Assembly: GCA_023101885.1 (NCBI GenBank)
Contig: JALPQD010000087.1
Coordinates: 6,663,016-6,727,015 of the forward strand
Reading direction: 5' to 3'
Origin: Typhlomys cinereus
Taxonomy: Eukaryota; Chordata; Mammalia; Rodentia; Platacanthomyidae
Length of the DNA: 64,000 nucleotides
Of this stretch, positions 34,535-45,219 are shown one piece after another (the first letter of the stretch is position 1; the number at the start of each line of letters is the position of its first letter). Both the position numbers and the translations under genes were made by a program. Below the pieces are notes generated by a model. It did no database searches. It was given only the letters and a program-made list of their open reading frames with translations, and had not been told where the DNA came from.

Positions 34535-34925
34535 ATCAGACAGCTTAGGGAGACAAAGGGGTTTTATTCTTTCTTAGGATTCTTGGTTACAGTTCTTAGT
34601 CCAGCTTGGCCAGAGAATTCAAACCAGTGCAAGGAGCCAAGGGGACTGATCACATCATATCCTTAGGAACTGCTGAGAGAGGCACAAACAGCTAGTCTGT
34701 CCAAGTATGCTGAAGAATGTCAACTCCTGAGCTAGTTTTCCCATCTTATTCACCATGGTCTCACCTACCATGGCTGGGCCCTCCCTCATCAATCATAATC
34801 TCCTGCAAGCTTATGTAGAACTCGCCTTAGCTCCTAATTCTTGACAGATACGTCCAGAGCTCAGCGTTCAATTGGCAAGGTGACACCTATATAACTGATA
34901 AGGTGGCACCTATATAAGTAATACC
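34535..34925 (-). mobile_element. LTR-like rodent repeat (type 2), reverse
   Basis: Minus-strand reading matches the direct pair at 38.7-40 kb: a 3' end with AATAAAACCCC (complement near 34560), GACATTCTTCAGCATACTTG (minus strand) and the inner GAGGGCCCAGCC block. The other end holds a 23-base tandem duplication with units starting 34877 and 34900. Confidence 0.7.
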
Positions 34926-34929
34926 ACAA

Positions 34930-35605
34930 CCCTTAAGTTATATTTGAGCCAAGGCCCAGGAACTTGCGTTTTAACAGACACACTCATCTTCCCAAGGGGC
35001 TCTTGGGCTTCTAGAGAGCTCGGTCTTTGTGTTCACTCATCCCCTCTCTGAGCAACAGAGTTGCCCATTTTACACACGGGAAATGTCAGGTCGTGAGAGA
35101 GAATCAAGAGTGATGCAGTGACAATGTATAAGGATGACGTGAAAGTCCACGGACAAAGGGAAACTAAAACAAGGAAGAGACTCAAGAAATATGAGTGTTG
35201 TTAGAGCTGAGGGCCTGAGCTGAACAGAGGAGAAAGTTGGAGAGAAAAAGGGAGAAAGCCTCCAGAGACAGCATGGCAGGAGGAACCGCAGCCAGTTCCC
35301 TGACCCAAGGGGGTGTCCATCTTTTATGGTCCTCAGATATTACTAAGGAGTTGCTAGGGAAACAGAGTGGGGAATGAAAGCATGTCGTTAGGGTGGGGCA
35401 TCCAGGGGTAGGGAGATAAGCTAGAAGTTGATTAGGATGGCTCCTGTGGTCAGTTCTGGGACCCCACATTCCAGTCAGGTGGAAGAGTTTTACAAAATGG
35501 CCTATCTATGGCTAACCCAGACAAGCTAGACACTGGGCTCTTCCACACTGAACTTCACTTTTTTTTTCTATGCCCCACCAGACTGGACAGAGTGGGGGAC
35601 ACACG
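34930..35605. other. Unassigned sequence, possibly eroded repeat
   Basis: No gene seen. The purine-rich block at 35160-35290 and the following text look like a repeat remnant, but I cannot name the family. Confidence 0.3.
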
Positions 35606-35609
35606 TGCC

Positions 35610-35795
35610 CATGGCAGCTAGAAAGCACAGCCGGTAAAGGTATTTGCTACCAAGCCTGATGACCTGATTTCAATCCCTGGAACCCACATGGTGGAAGAAG
35701 AGAACTGACTTCCACAAGTTGTCCTTTGACCTCTGCCTGCACATTGTGGCACGTGTGTGTGCACAAAACATCAAATAATCTTTTTTAATGACAGC
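35610..35795 (+). mobile_element. B2/B3-type SINE
   Basis: AGCACAGCCGGTAAAGG head, then ACCCACATGGTGGAAGAAG, GAACTGACTTCCACAAG and TTGTCCTTTGACCTCTGCC, ending in CA/TG-rich sequence and AAATAATC. Classic B3 signature. Confidence 0.8.
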
Positions 35796-35934
35796 TGGAG
35801 AGGGGGCAGGTGACTATCACTGATGGCATTTAGTATGTATTTCAAAATAGCTAGAAGAGAAGATTTTGAATGTTCCTCACCACATAATATATGTGTTGAA
35901 ATATCATAGTGCCCCAGAAATATTATAGTTATTA

Positions 35935-36225
35935 CGGGTAGGGAGATGACTTAGGGGCTAAAAAGTCTTTGCTTCATAAGCAAAAGGAACGGAGTTCAGA
36001 TCCCAGATCTCACATAAAAATACTGGGTGGATACGGTGACAGCCTGTGATTCTGGTCTTCAGAAGGCAGAGCCTGGGAAACCCCAGAGCAAAGCGACAAG
36101 GAAGTAGAGCGATCCAGGATGATTTCCCATGTCAGGCTTGGGTCTCCACAGACACACTCAAGTGCCCTTTTGTATACACACCCACATGCAAAATACATGC
36201 AGGCACACACAAAATAAATATTATA
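35935..36225 (+). mobile_element. tRNA-headed SINE, subfamily A (diverged)
   Basis: TAGGGAGATGACTTAGGGGC head, B box GAGTTCAGATCC, body AGAAGGCAGAGCCTGGGAAA and AGCGATCCAGGATGATTTCC, short CA tail and AAAATAAAT. Tail microsatellite nearly lost. Confidence 0.85.
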
Positions 36226-36229
36226 GTTA

Positions 36230-37910
36230 TGACATGTCTATTTAAAATAAAGTGTATTGCTGGCCCAGTAGGCTGACAAAGCCAATGCCTAACACAATGA
36301 ACTGTTTTACTGACTCCAAAGAGTGGCTTCCGCAGCAGGATCCCCTTTCGGCATTTTCCCCCCTGGAATCTCTCTGGGTCAGATCTTCAGTAAATGATCT
36401 GTGTTGCCCTAGCAGCAAGGCTAACAGGCATCAAGACACCCCAGGATCGCTGGAGTCTGACAGCACACCGCTTGCTGGGCCGTCCTGGTCCAAAGCACAG
36501 AGTTTTAGAAGAAAGAACATCTCAGTGAGCCAAAGGAGGATTAGTGCTGCCCCTCCCAGGCCATCTTTGTGTTGTAGATGACTCCTGTCCCTCCCAGTAT
36601 CACTAGGATCTCTGCTGCTTTCAAATCTGTGTTCTCTAGAGTTGGAAGAGGCCCTGGGGAAGCCCAAGCCCTCAGGGACAGGGGCAGTGGGCTCAGGATC
36701 CCTGTCTATTTGTACTCTAATCCCCTTTGAGTGGACAGCCAGCAGAGAGGGCCAACTGGCTCCTAAACAGCTGTCCCTAAGCAGCGGCACAGCTACTGGA
36801 AAAAGCAGTCCGCCTTCCCTCTGACAATGGTCTTCAGAGCCTCATGCCCACAGCAGCATGAGCTGTGAGCGCTCACTTAGACAGGACGCAACCCTTCCAT
36901 AGGCAGGTACCCCTGCCCCTGGCATGTTCCCTACAGGTAGTGGACTGCTTCCAATGACCCCCAACCTTGCAGACAAGAGGCCCTGCATCTCAGTCCTACC
37001 GGGAGGCCACTCCCAGATTGAGGAAAGGTGGGCAGGGGTCGCAGAAACCAGGGCGTAAAGCTGCATCCAGGAGAAAGAGTGAAAGAGCTTAACAAGATGG
37101 AAGGGAAAAAAAAGAAAGACAGTCCCAAATCTCTCTTTGTTGCTATGCCCCACAGTCATCTCTGTAGCTAGAAGCTGACAGGTGATTCTTTACTCTCCAT
37201 AGGGGTGACATAGGTCAGCGTCTCCAGGTACCTCTAGCCCCTCCCCAATGTGTACCTGTCACTACTGCCTTCATCCTTTCCTCCAAGCTTAGCTTGTTCT
37301 GTTTCCTCTACCGTCCCTTTCTTTGAGACAGCAAGCCATCCACTGAGCCTAGACCCTCTCCAGGACCATGAGACCCTTCTCTTCCTCCCTGAGCCCATAT
37401 CCTGGCATCTTTCCCTGTGATGGTCTTCCATGTTTTTCCTAATTCTTCTACATGTTTTGGTTTATCACCAGCAGCTGCAGTTGTGAGCTACTATTTCCAG
37501 AGATGGGCACACTGTAAGAGCTCAGTAACAGTTTGGCACCTGCGTAGCTGGGCTCAAGCATATCCCAGACACATGTGGAATGTCCTTGAGTCTGTGCCTC
37601 AGGTAAGTATGCTCAGACAGGAGTAAGACACACATGGTCCCCAGGTCAGGAACCTCCGACAGAAACACATGCAGATGGAAACAGGGACTAGGGAAACATC
37701 AGAGTCTAGTGGAGCCAAGAGTGGGAGGCCCGAAAGTTGCTGGTAACTAGACGGACTATGGAGAGACCGGGAAGGCCAGGTGCAAGAGGTAAGAAAGGAG
37801 GGTGGGGGTGTGATTAGGACATGAAGAGCCCCCGTGACAAGTGCCGAGCCTTGTAAAGCAGCTACAAGAGAACAGAGGCACCTCAGTGGGAGCGTGATAG
37901 GAGACACTGG
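36230..37910. other. Unique sequence, no gene seen
   Basis: About 1.7 kb without recognisable repeats. The two 108-119 codon frames (36431-36790 minus, 36252-36581 plus) are opposite-strand neighbours with no domain. Confidence 0.4.
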
Positions 37911-37914
37911 CATG

Positions 37915-38115
37915 TTCCGACCCACCGGTCACACAGATGACCCTGGTTAAACTTAATCAGTCTCAAGAAGCAAAAAGCCTGGATGTGAAAAAGGGACTTG
38001 CAGAGAGTATACTGGGAGATAAGAGAAGGAGATGGGGTCTCAGTAATGAGAATGTACTACATACATGTGTGAAATTGTCAATAGCTAATTTAATAAAAGT
38101 TACTTAAGAACTAAC
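37915..38115 (+). mobile_element. Possible L1 3'-UTR tail
   Basis: ACCCTGGTTAAACTTAATCAG, then GAGAAGGAGATGGGGTCTC and ACATGTGTGAAATTGTCAAT, ending in TTTAATAAAAG. Resembles rodent L1 3' ends as I recall them. Family uncertain. Confidence 0.35.
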
Positions 38116-38689
38116 AAAAGCAGCTGTAGCAGAGTGAGCAGGAGAGGGCCGGATAGAAGGGCAGAAAGGGACCAACGTGCACTTGGGTCTGTTAGCATAG
38201 CACCCAGCTGGCAGGCTGGGTCAGGAAGCTGGTGTCTATATGTATGCCTGCGAGTGTACAGACATCTCCCTAAACACAGTAGGAAGCACCAGTCAGGAAG
38301 CAAAGACAAGGAGGTCTGCAAAATGAGTGAAGAAGGAGAAGCTGGGAGGGTCCTGAGGAGAAAGCTCAGAAGCAACGTTGTCTTGAGTGGATGGATCTGG
38401 AGCAGGACAGGGTGCATGTGCTAGGGGAGATCTTGCCAGATACTTCGTGAACATAGAGCAAAACAAATTCCAAGAGAGAATAAAAATGGAGCATTTGGCA
38501 GCTGAGTGGGAAAGGGGCAATCAGGCTGCAAAAACCCAGTTTTACAGGCAGAAGCTAGACTCCAAATGCAACTCATTTCTTGAACATACCTGTCAAGTTA
38601 GGGACTCTGGGAACTATGGGAAGGAAAAGCAAGAAGAATCCCAGGACCTGATGCAGGAAGTAGAAATGGGAATCTTGCCTGTGCTAGTC

Positions 38690-39070
38690 AGATATTCAGG
38701 TCCCAATCTAGCAAGTGAAGGTTAAGCTCTGAGCACAATCTGTGAAAAGTTTGGTAGTTAAGGCAGACTCTGGGCAAGTCTGCAGACTGCATGATTGGTG
38801 TGGTCTTATCTACCATCTTATCTACCCTGGATAGGTAGACAAGACAGTTTGGTATACTCTGACATACTTGGCAAGACTTGCAGTGAGGTTTGCCCCTCTC
38901 TCAGCAATCCCTGTGTATATGGTATGGTTAGCTGCCTCGAATCCTGGTGTTGGTAGGAACTCTCCTGCCAAGCTGGATTATAAACTGTAATGGAGAATTG
39001 TGAGCAAGAATAAAACCCCCTTGTTCTCCTAAATTGTTTGGTTGTGAATTTATCACCAGCATGCAATACT
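38690..39070 (+). mobile_element. LTR-like rodent repeat (type 2), first direct copy
   Basis: Contains TTAAGCTCTGAGCACAATC, GGGCAAGTCTGCAGACTG, a middle block with TATACTCTGACATACTTGG, then a polyadenylation signal AATAAA at 39009-39014 followed by ACCCCCTTGTTC and TTTATCACC. It aligns along its length with 39585-39995 in the same orientation. Confidence 0.7.
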
Positions 39071-39584
39071 GTAACTCTTTGTGTTCAGGAGAAAATCACA
39101 CTTGTTTTGCGATGTTTGCATGGAACATTTTTACGCAGGCCATGACCTTCCAAAATAGTGAACCAAATGAGGAGGTCTCAGAGTCAAATGCTGCAAGTGC
39201 CCTTCTTTGGGATAAGTATCCTACAGAAGTTTCTATTCTCTAACTGGTTGTATTCTGGAGAAAATCAAGCTTGTTTTGTGAAGCAATGCAATGTTACTGC
39301 AACAAAGTCTAGAGATTATTACAATACATGTTGTGATGTTACAAAGGGTCATTATGTCAATAACATGTCATATGCTATGCATATGAAGATTGTATATAAC
39401 ATTACACATATTACATCAGTGTGAGAGACGTGGTTGAAATCAAAGGGAGAAGTTGGAAGGTCAGTTCATCAGATGACTGGTATGGGCAATGTACATGGTA
39501 AGAATAGATAGAACGCCGACCTTTGGGGTAGAGATCAGAGGGGAGAGAGATGAATGTGACTATCATAGTTAGATACAGGTATTA
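39071..39584. other. Spacer between two direct LTR-like copies
   Basis: About 510 AT-rich bases not found elsewhere in the window. It contains an imperfect internal duplication (39071-39114 and 39241-39288). No open frame with retroviral features. Could be the remnant of a non-autonomous element's interior or simple host DNA. Confidence 0.45.
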
Positions 39585-39995
39585 TCTTGACAGTTGAGGT
39601 CTTGAGCTCTGGGCACAGTTGTGAAGAATTGGTAGCTGAGATGAGACTGGGCAAGTCTGTAGGAGACTGTCTAATGGATGGGCCTGGCTGGGCCCATGGT
39701 GTGTGAGGACCAGACCTTGGGCAGGTGAATAAGATGGAGGGAAGTGGTTAAGAGGTTGGCATCCTTTGGTATACTTGGTTAGACATGCTGGTTTAGCAAG
39801 CGAGGATTGTCCTTCTTGCAGCAGTTCTTTTGGATATACAGTGTGGCCAGTTCCCTCAGCTCCTGGTGTTAGTATGAGCTCTTCTGTTGAACTGATCAAG
39901 GAACTGTAACCAAGAATCATGAGCCAAAATAAAACCCCTTGTTCCCTTAAGCCATTTGGTCGTGAATTTATCAGCAACAATGCACAGTAACTGCA
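39585..39995 (+). mobile_element. LTR-like rodent repeat (type 2), second direct copy
   Basis: TTGAGCTCTGGGCACAGTTG, GACTGGGCAAGTCTGTAGG, GGGCCTGGCTGGGCCC, TTTGGTATACTTGG, AATAAA at 39928-39933 and TTATCAGCAACAATGC. Full alignment to the copy at 38690, with reverse relatives at 34535 and 58175. Confidence 0.72.
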
Positions 39996-40084
39996 GCCAT
40001 GACTATAAACTCTCAAGCTGCTAGATGCCATGGGGCTGCCCTCATTGACTGACACTAGACTTTGTTCTATTTGGGTTCTCACAA

Positions 40085-40240
40085 ATCTCTCCAGAATACT
40101 ATGAGATAGGCATAGTCCAGCCCCATTTCATAGATGGGGAAGGAGGCCCTGTCAGATTATGCTAAGTATACGTGACAAAACTGGAGCTAAAATCTAGGCA
40201 GCTTACTCTAGAACCTGTGTTCTTATTGGCTGTATCTTCT
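40085..40240 (+). repeat. MIR-like fragment
   Basis: CCCATTTCATAGATGGGGA is followed by sequence aligning, with changes, to MIR (ACAAAACTGGAGCTAAAATC, AGAACCTGTGTTCTTA). Old. Confidence 0.65.
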
Positions 40241-40244
40241 TAGA

Positions 40245-41230
40245 CTAAGGTTTTGGCACACACAGAGCTACCACTGTAGCTGGGCAATCACCAGATGTGG
40301 ATAGGCTTTGGAGTGTATCTTGTGGCAAAACTTCAAGAAGTTCATCTCCCAGCCTCAGCATGCTCATTTGTCAATACAGAAGCAATGCACCCATGCCAGG
40401 GTGGTATGACTTACCTGAAGAAGGTCTGCAAATGGTGGCCATCACACCAAGATGGAAGGACTGAGCCCCACACTGCCAGCACTAAGGGTGTGGAAAGAGA
40501 GATGTCAGACCAAATCTGGTCATTGAGCAGCTTTATGGGGCCGGGGCTGGGACAAGAGGGACTCACAGTCTTGCCTCTCATTGAAGGAATGAGAGGTTGG
40601 GTGTTTGTATTTGCCTGTGATCTTAGGCTCTTGTTTTTTCAGCTCTGTTCTTCCCAACAGAGCCAACTCCAGCCTGGGGTATAATTGTGTTTCAGCCTTT
40701 CAATTAATAATCCCATAACATTACACTTGAGAATCGGAAGATGGCTGATCAGCATTGGGGTTTGAGTGTGTTGTCTGGGGAAGGAAGAGAAGGAAGTGCT
40801 CTAGAGAGCTCCTTGTTCAAGGAAGACAGGAACACTTAAGGAAGACTCACCATGGGAGGGCTGCAGATTGCTTTGTAAGTCTGTCTTCCCCTGTCTGTCT
40901 ACTCTTGGCAAGATTCCACCGAGGGCTGGGCTGAAGCTTTCTGGAAGAGCCCACCTGGATAAGGAGAGGTCGTTTATTTTTGTCATGAACATCAGTATGA
41001 ACATGTTCTTGCATCTTAGCACCAGTGTCTTAGCCTCATGTGGAGAAGTTCCTTCCTCTTCCTCATTTACACAGGTCTGGCTACCAAATACTATCCAGGC
41101 TAAGAAACTTGTTAAGATTTTGCAACCCCAGGATTTGGAACCCAGGTTGGTTTGGCCTGGGATTTAAGTTCCTAAGTGCTTCACTATTAAACTCTTATTT
41201 AGATGCCATGTTATTAGAATTCAACTACTT
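40245..41230. other. Unique sequence, no gene seen
   Basis: No clear SINE. A 129-codon frame at 40295-40684 has no recognisable domain. Contains the first copy of a 36-base local duplication (40865-40900). Confidence 0.4.
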
Positions 41231-41257
41231 CCAGTTATTTACAAGGATTATATTTCT

Positions 41258-41390
41258 TCCTCCCCCCTCCTTCTCCTCTTCTTCCTCTTCCTCTTCTTCC
41301 TCTTCCTCTTCTTCTTCTTCCTCTTCTTCTTCTTCCTCTTCTTCCTCTTCCTCTTCCATATTTTCCTCCTCCTCTTCCTCTCCTCAGAGG
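41258..41390. repeat. (TTC/CTC)n polypyrimidine tract
   Basis: About 130 bases of C and T in mostly triplet units, essentially purine-free. The serine-rich frame 41040-41483 is its translation. Such tracts can adopt triplex structure and are length-unstable. Confidence 0.92.
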
Positions 41391-41454
41391 ATACCTTTAC
41401 AGAGATTGCTTTGTAAGTCTGTCTTCCTCTGTCTGTCTGTCTGCCCCTGTCTCT

Positions 41455-41545
41455 CTTACTTTTATGTGGGCCCGAGGGATTGAACTAGGATCCTCAGGCT
41501 TGCATGGCAAGCCCCTTTACCTGCTGTGCCATCTCACCACGCTTG
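41455..41545 (-). mobile_element. Truncated tRNA-headed/B4-type SINE end
   Basis: TTTATGTGGGCCCGAGGGATTG, then GGATCCTCAGGCTTGC and TGCTGTGCCATCTCACCACG is the antisense 5' half of such an element. Confidence 0.6.
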
Positions 41546-41654
41546 CATTTCTTTTGAAACACATCAAAGACCTTTGGGTTGATGATGCTGGTGAAGCTCA
41601 GTTGTAGGAACTTGGAAAAGGCATCCTTGAAAAGCCCCTGTCTCTAGTGCCTCG

Positions 41655-41840
41655 TTGCTCTCTGGAGTTAGACCAGTGTAGATTCAAGTTACAAGCTTCG
41701 CAGTCTGGCAAATCACTCAACCTCTTTGTCCCTTGGTCCTCTAAATCTGTACGATGGATGAAATCACACACATTTTGCCAGGTTATGAGCAGGAAATATT
41801 GTGTGCTTGGCAGGTAGTGGGGTCTGCATAAATAAAAGGG
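41655..41840 (+). repeat. MIR
   Basis: CAAATCACTCAACCTCTTTG followed by TAAATCTGTACGATGGATG and GTGTGCTTGGCAGGTAGTGG follows the MIR 3' half in order (aagtcacttaacctctctg...tctgtaaaatgggat). Confidence 0.72.
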
Positions 41841-41879
41841 CCAAAACAACTCTTCTGCAAAAGCGCCAGGGAAGGAACT

Positions 41880-43200
41880 TTTCAAAGTGCAATGTCATTT
41901 CCACAGTCTCTTGTCGCGGCTCCTGAGGCTGCAGGGGCCACCCACCTCGGGCATCTTGGTCTCCACATTTTCGCTCCTCCCTAACCCAACTTTGCTGGCG
42001 CCAGCGGCAGGCAGGACCATCGTCTTCCACATTTGTCATCGGACTTGATGGATCGTATTCCCAAGTTAATGCCATAAATGCTGTTTGGAAATTACAAGTC
42101 CATGCTGCTGGTGGTCTGGAACAAAAAAAGAATTAATTTATAATCATGAATATAAATTTCATAGATAGTATTATTGTCACTTAGGGGTTGAGTTATGGCA
42201 CACATGGGGAGTGGCTTGTGGAACAGAAAACCGTGCCGCTACAGCTCAGGACAATTCTGATGACAATAGTTACATCTATCATTTTGTTATAAATCAGTCG
42301 ATATCCAGTACCAAGTGAGCGGGTCTCACCTCCCGACCGAGACCACGAAGAGGAGTGAGTGGCAGTGAGGCCTGGGGCTTTGTCTGAGGGATTGTAACCC
42401 ATGCTGATTCGTGGTGATGGGATGCAGAAAAGAGATGCTGAAATTCTTCCTGGGCTCCCCATGCCTGGAATCCCTGACAGCGTTCTCTGAGCTTTAAGTA
42501 TTTTAAAAAGTCAATGGCATACGCAAGTCTGTCGTGATCTCTCTTGTACCTGCATTTTGTCAAAAAGACTAAGTTTGAAGGACAGGGAATGACTACTAAT
42601 TGCAGACAGGACACAGATTGGAACAGCATCAGTCTCAGCAGAGCAACCGTGCATCGGAAAGACTATACATGCCAGGAGTCAGACGGTATATTTTCCTGTT
42701 AATCTATATTGGTTCCCTCCCAAAGGCGATTGACCCTGGGGAAAGGTAAAGCTGCAGAGTCTGAGCACCATCGAGCTAACTGGCTTTGAAAGTGCACTGC
42801 TGGGGAGAAGAATGCAGAAATATCACAGGGAGCAATAGCTTGCGGAGGAAAGGAGATGGTTTGAAGTCAGTGGAAAGTAATCTTGCCAAGTGCAGAGTTA
42901 TCTAGTTAACCTATTGTTCAACATAATGAAAAAGCAGGGCTCTTCTAGACTGTGTTACAGTATGTAGTTTGTCAATTACCCAATCAGGGGGCATTGCTCA
43001 TTCAGCCAGAATTGAAGGCAATACCCATACTATTTTATTACTGTTAAGCCTCAACTTGGCATATTTTTATATAGACTATAGGGTGTTTAATAGCCATGCA
43101 AAACTAGGGCTGTCTTCATTCTTTCTGGTTTAAGTCCATTGTCAGTGGGCTGCATTAGTTTTTGTCACTGCAATTAGGGTGTGATAATATGCAGTATTTT
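41880..43200. promoter_or_regulatory. Repeat-poor block, candidate conserved non-coding elements
   Basis: Largely repeat-free, with AT-rich cores (AAAGAATTAATTTATAATC) and a pocket of CpGs around 42230-42350. Minus-strand frames of 103 and 111 codons lack domains. The acceptor-like TTTCCACAG at 41899 is not accompanied by a convincing exon. Confidence 0.4.
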
Positions 43201-43204
43201 AGAC

Positions 43205-44225
43205 TTTGAAATTCACAGGAAGGTAAGGGATGGAAGAGCAATGGTGGCACAGTGGCCTCTCAATTAAAAAAAAAAAAAACAAGGTAGGATCAGATGAACA
43301 GTATGTGAAGCAAATAGCCTGCAAGGCTGGGGTAGTAGCTGTCTGCCAGAATGTAGAAGGCTCCTTAGAGCCTCTTTTTACAGGCTTCTCTATGTGCCCT
43401 AAAATTCCTTTACCTGAAGAGTCCCAGCATTTACTAGAAATGAAAGTGCATTTGAAAAGCCCCTTAGGAAAAGCTATATTACACCATGTTAGTATACAAA
43501 TGAACTTGAAACCATCATTTTAAAATGCAATTTCAGATTTTATTTTTAATTTAGGAAGTTCTTATTAAGATTGGTCAAGCATCTTGTTTTCAAATATCAT
43601 TTCAGAGCATTCTTAACATCCAGTGGGTGTTGATCATTGGGAGTCCTATAAATGGTTATAAATCTTGACACACATATATTGCAAATTCTTCTGTTTTGCA
43701 GATAGAGTATAATGCTCACAGATAAAGCTTCTCTCCCCCTTCTGCCTCCCTCCCCCGCACCTATGCCAGTCTGCTTGGTGGTATCAAATATATTTTGGGG
43801 GGGTCAAGATCATCTCTTAATAACACCTCTATTTAATAACCTGACTCAATGTCAAAAGACACCCCACTCCATCACAGTTTCAGGGGGTGTGAGAAACGGC
43901 CAGCCTGTCTCCAGGTGCACATCAGACATGTCCATGTTATTCCATATTCGGTCCATTCCAGGGAAAGGCTAAAGGAGACAGAGGGTACGGAACTTGTTAG
44001 GTACAGCCTCTGACACCATCACTATCAATTGTCTTTCACTGGAGCTGATCACCACCTCAATTATCTAGTGTCCAGCCTACCTGATAGGTTTTTGCAAACT
44101 ATAACTCTTCTGTCGATGAGCATGGAATAATGACAGCCAGGGGCAAATGGACAGAATACAAAGGAGATAAACCCAGAAGTAAAATACACGAGTCTATCTC
44201 TGCATATAGACATCCAATATGCTCT
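43205..44225. other. Unique sequence, no gene seen
   Basis: Contains an A-run at 43267-43279 that could be a degraded tail. A 97-codon frame at 43230-43523 crosses it and is unlikely to be real. Confidence 0.35.
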
Positions 44226-44229
44226 TGGT

Positions 44230-45020
44230 ATAAAGCAATTCAAAGTAATGTATAGCTGGGGGTTCCTTTGCAGGCTTATTGAGATGATGTTAAAATGCTA
44301 AGTAAATTAAATAGAGCCGTTAGCGTAAAAGCTATTCCCATTTTATCATCACAATGAAAGTACACAAATATTAAAAATATCCTGACATATCCAATGAACA
44401 TAAGTAGACTTTTTTTTTTTTTTGCTCAAATCATTGTATTTGTAATTTATAGGAAAAACACTTTCGAACTTTAGTAGGGACCCTCTAGTTAGAGAAGATA
44501 TATGCCTTTTTTAGATGGTTCCTAAAGATATTCAATTTCAAATTGAAATCATGAATCAAGAAGAAGAGTAAAATACTCTTTTGAAGTACGCCGAGGCAGC
44601 ACAACAATGTATATTTTTAGCCATACGCAGCTCTGTACGACACAAGAAAATAGATTTTAGTACAATATTAATTGAAGTTTTTCCAGTTGTGGTTCAGGAG
44701 GTTAATTTGAAAAGAATACATTACCAATATATTTATAGTATTTAAATAAATTAAAATTACACTTCACACATCAATAACACAGCTGTTAAATAATATTTTT
44801 ATTCTATGTAAATCCCATCCATTCATCTCCGTTGTATAATAAATGACCGTAATTACGGAACCTCATTGGGAGGAAGGTCATTGGCACTCCTGTAATTCCT
44901 CATTGGTGTAAAGAGAGAAAACAGAACTGTTTGTGATGAATGTATTCAACCTTTGCATACTTCGGTACTTTGAACCATGCATTAAAATGCAGTTGGAAAT
45001 TAAGTTCTTCACTTCCACAG
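44230..45020. promoter_or_regulatory. Strong candidate conserved non-coding element
   Basis: AT-rich, repeat-free apart from a T-run at 44411. At 44847-44858 is the palindrome CCGTAATTACGG, then CCTCATTGG at 44861-44869. A second TAATT core at 44893-44897 is followed by CCTCATTGG at 44898-44906. Paired homeodomain plus inverted-CCAAT modules suggest an enhancer. Conservation is not demonstrated here. Confidence 0.5.
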
Positions 45021-45113
45021 CATTTTTAATTTGCTGTGCTGATTCTTTTTTTTTCTTTTGGTAACCAGGCTTCCAAAGTGATTATTTCCTTTTCTTTTTG
45101 GCTTCAAATATGT

Positions 45114-45114
<1 letters not shown>

Positions 45115-45161
<47 letters not shown>
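45115..45161. repeat. (CA)n microsatellite
   Basis: About 46 bases of uninterrupted CA, with no SINE body attached on either side, so it appears to be an independent microsatellite. Confidence 0.95.
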
Positions 45162-45164
<3 letters not shown>

Positions 45165-45219
45165 AGAACGTACCAGCCCAATTTGGTCTGCCTTGTGTCC
45201 CAACTTTCAGTCTAGATAA

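Noticed and set aside
38690..39995. Endogenous retrovirus with coding capacity
   Set aside because: No gag, protease, polymerase or envelope-like frame exists between or near the LTR-like copies.
41040..41483. Serine-rich 147-codon frame
   Set aside because: Polyserine is the translation of the TTC/CTC tract.
41764..42075. Possible exon (103-codon minus frame near splice-like signals)
   Set aside because: Part overlaps a MIR, no domain is recognised and the flanking splice signals are ordinary chance matches.
45115..45161. CA tract as another SINE tail
   Set aside because: No SINE body on either side; treated as a free microsatellite.
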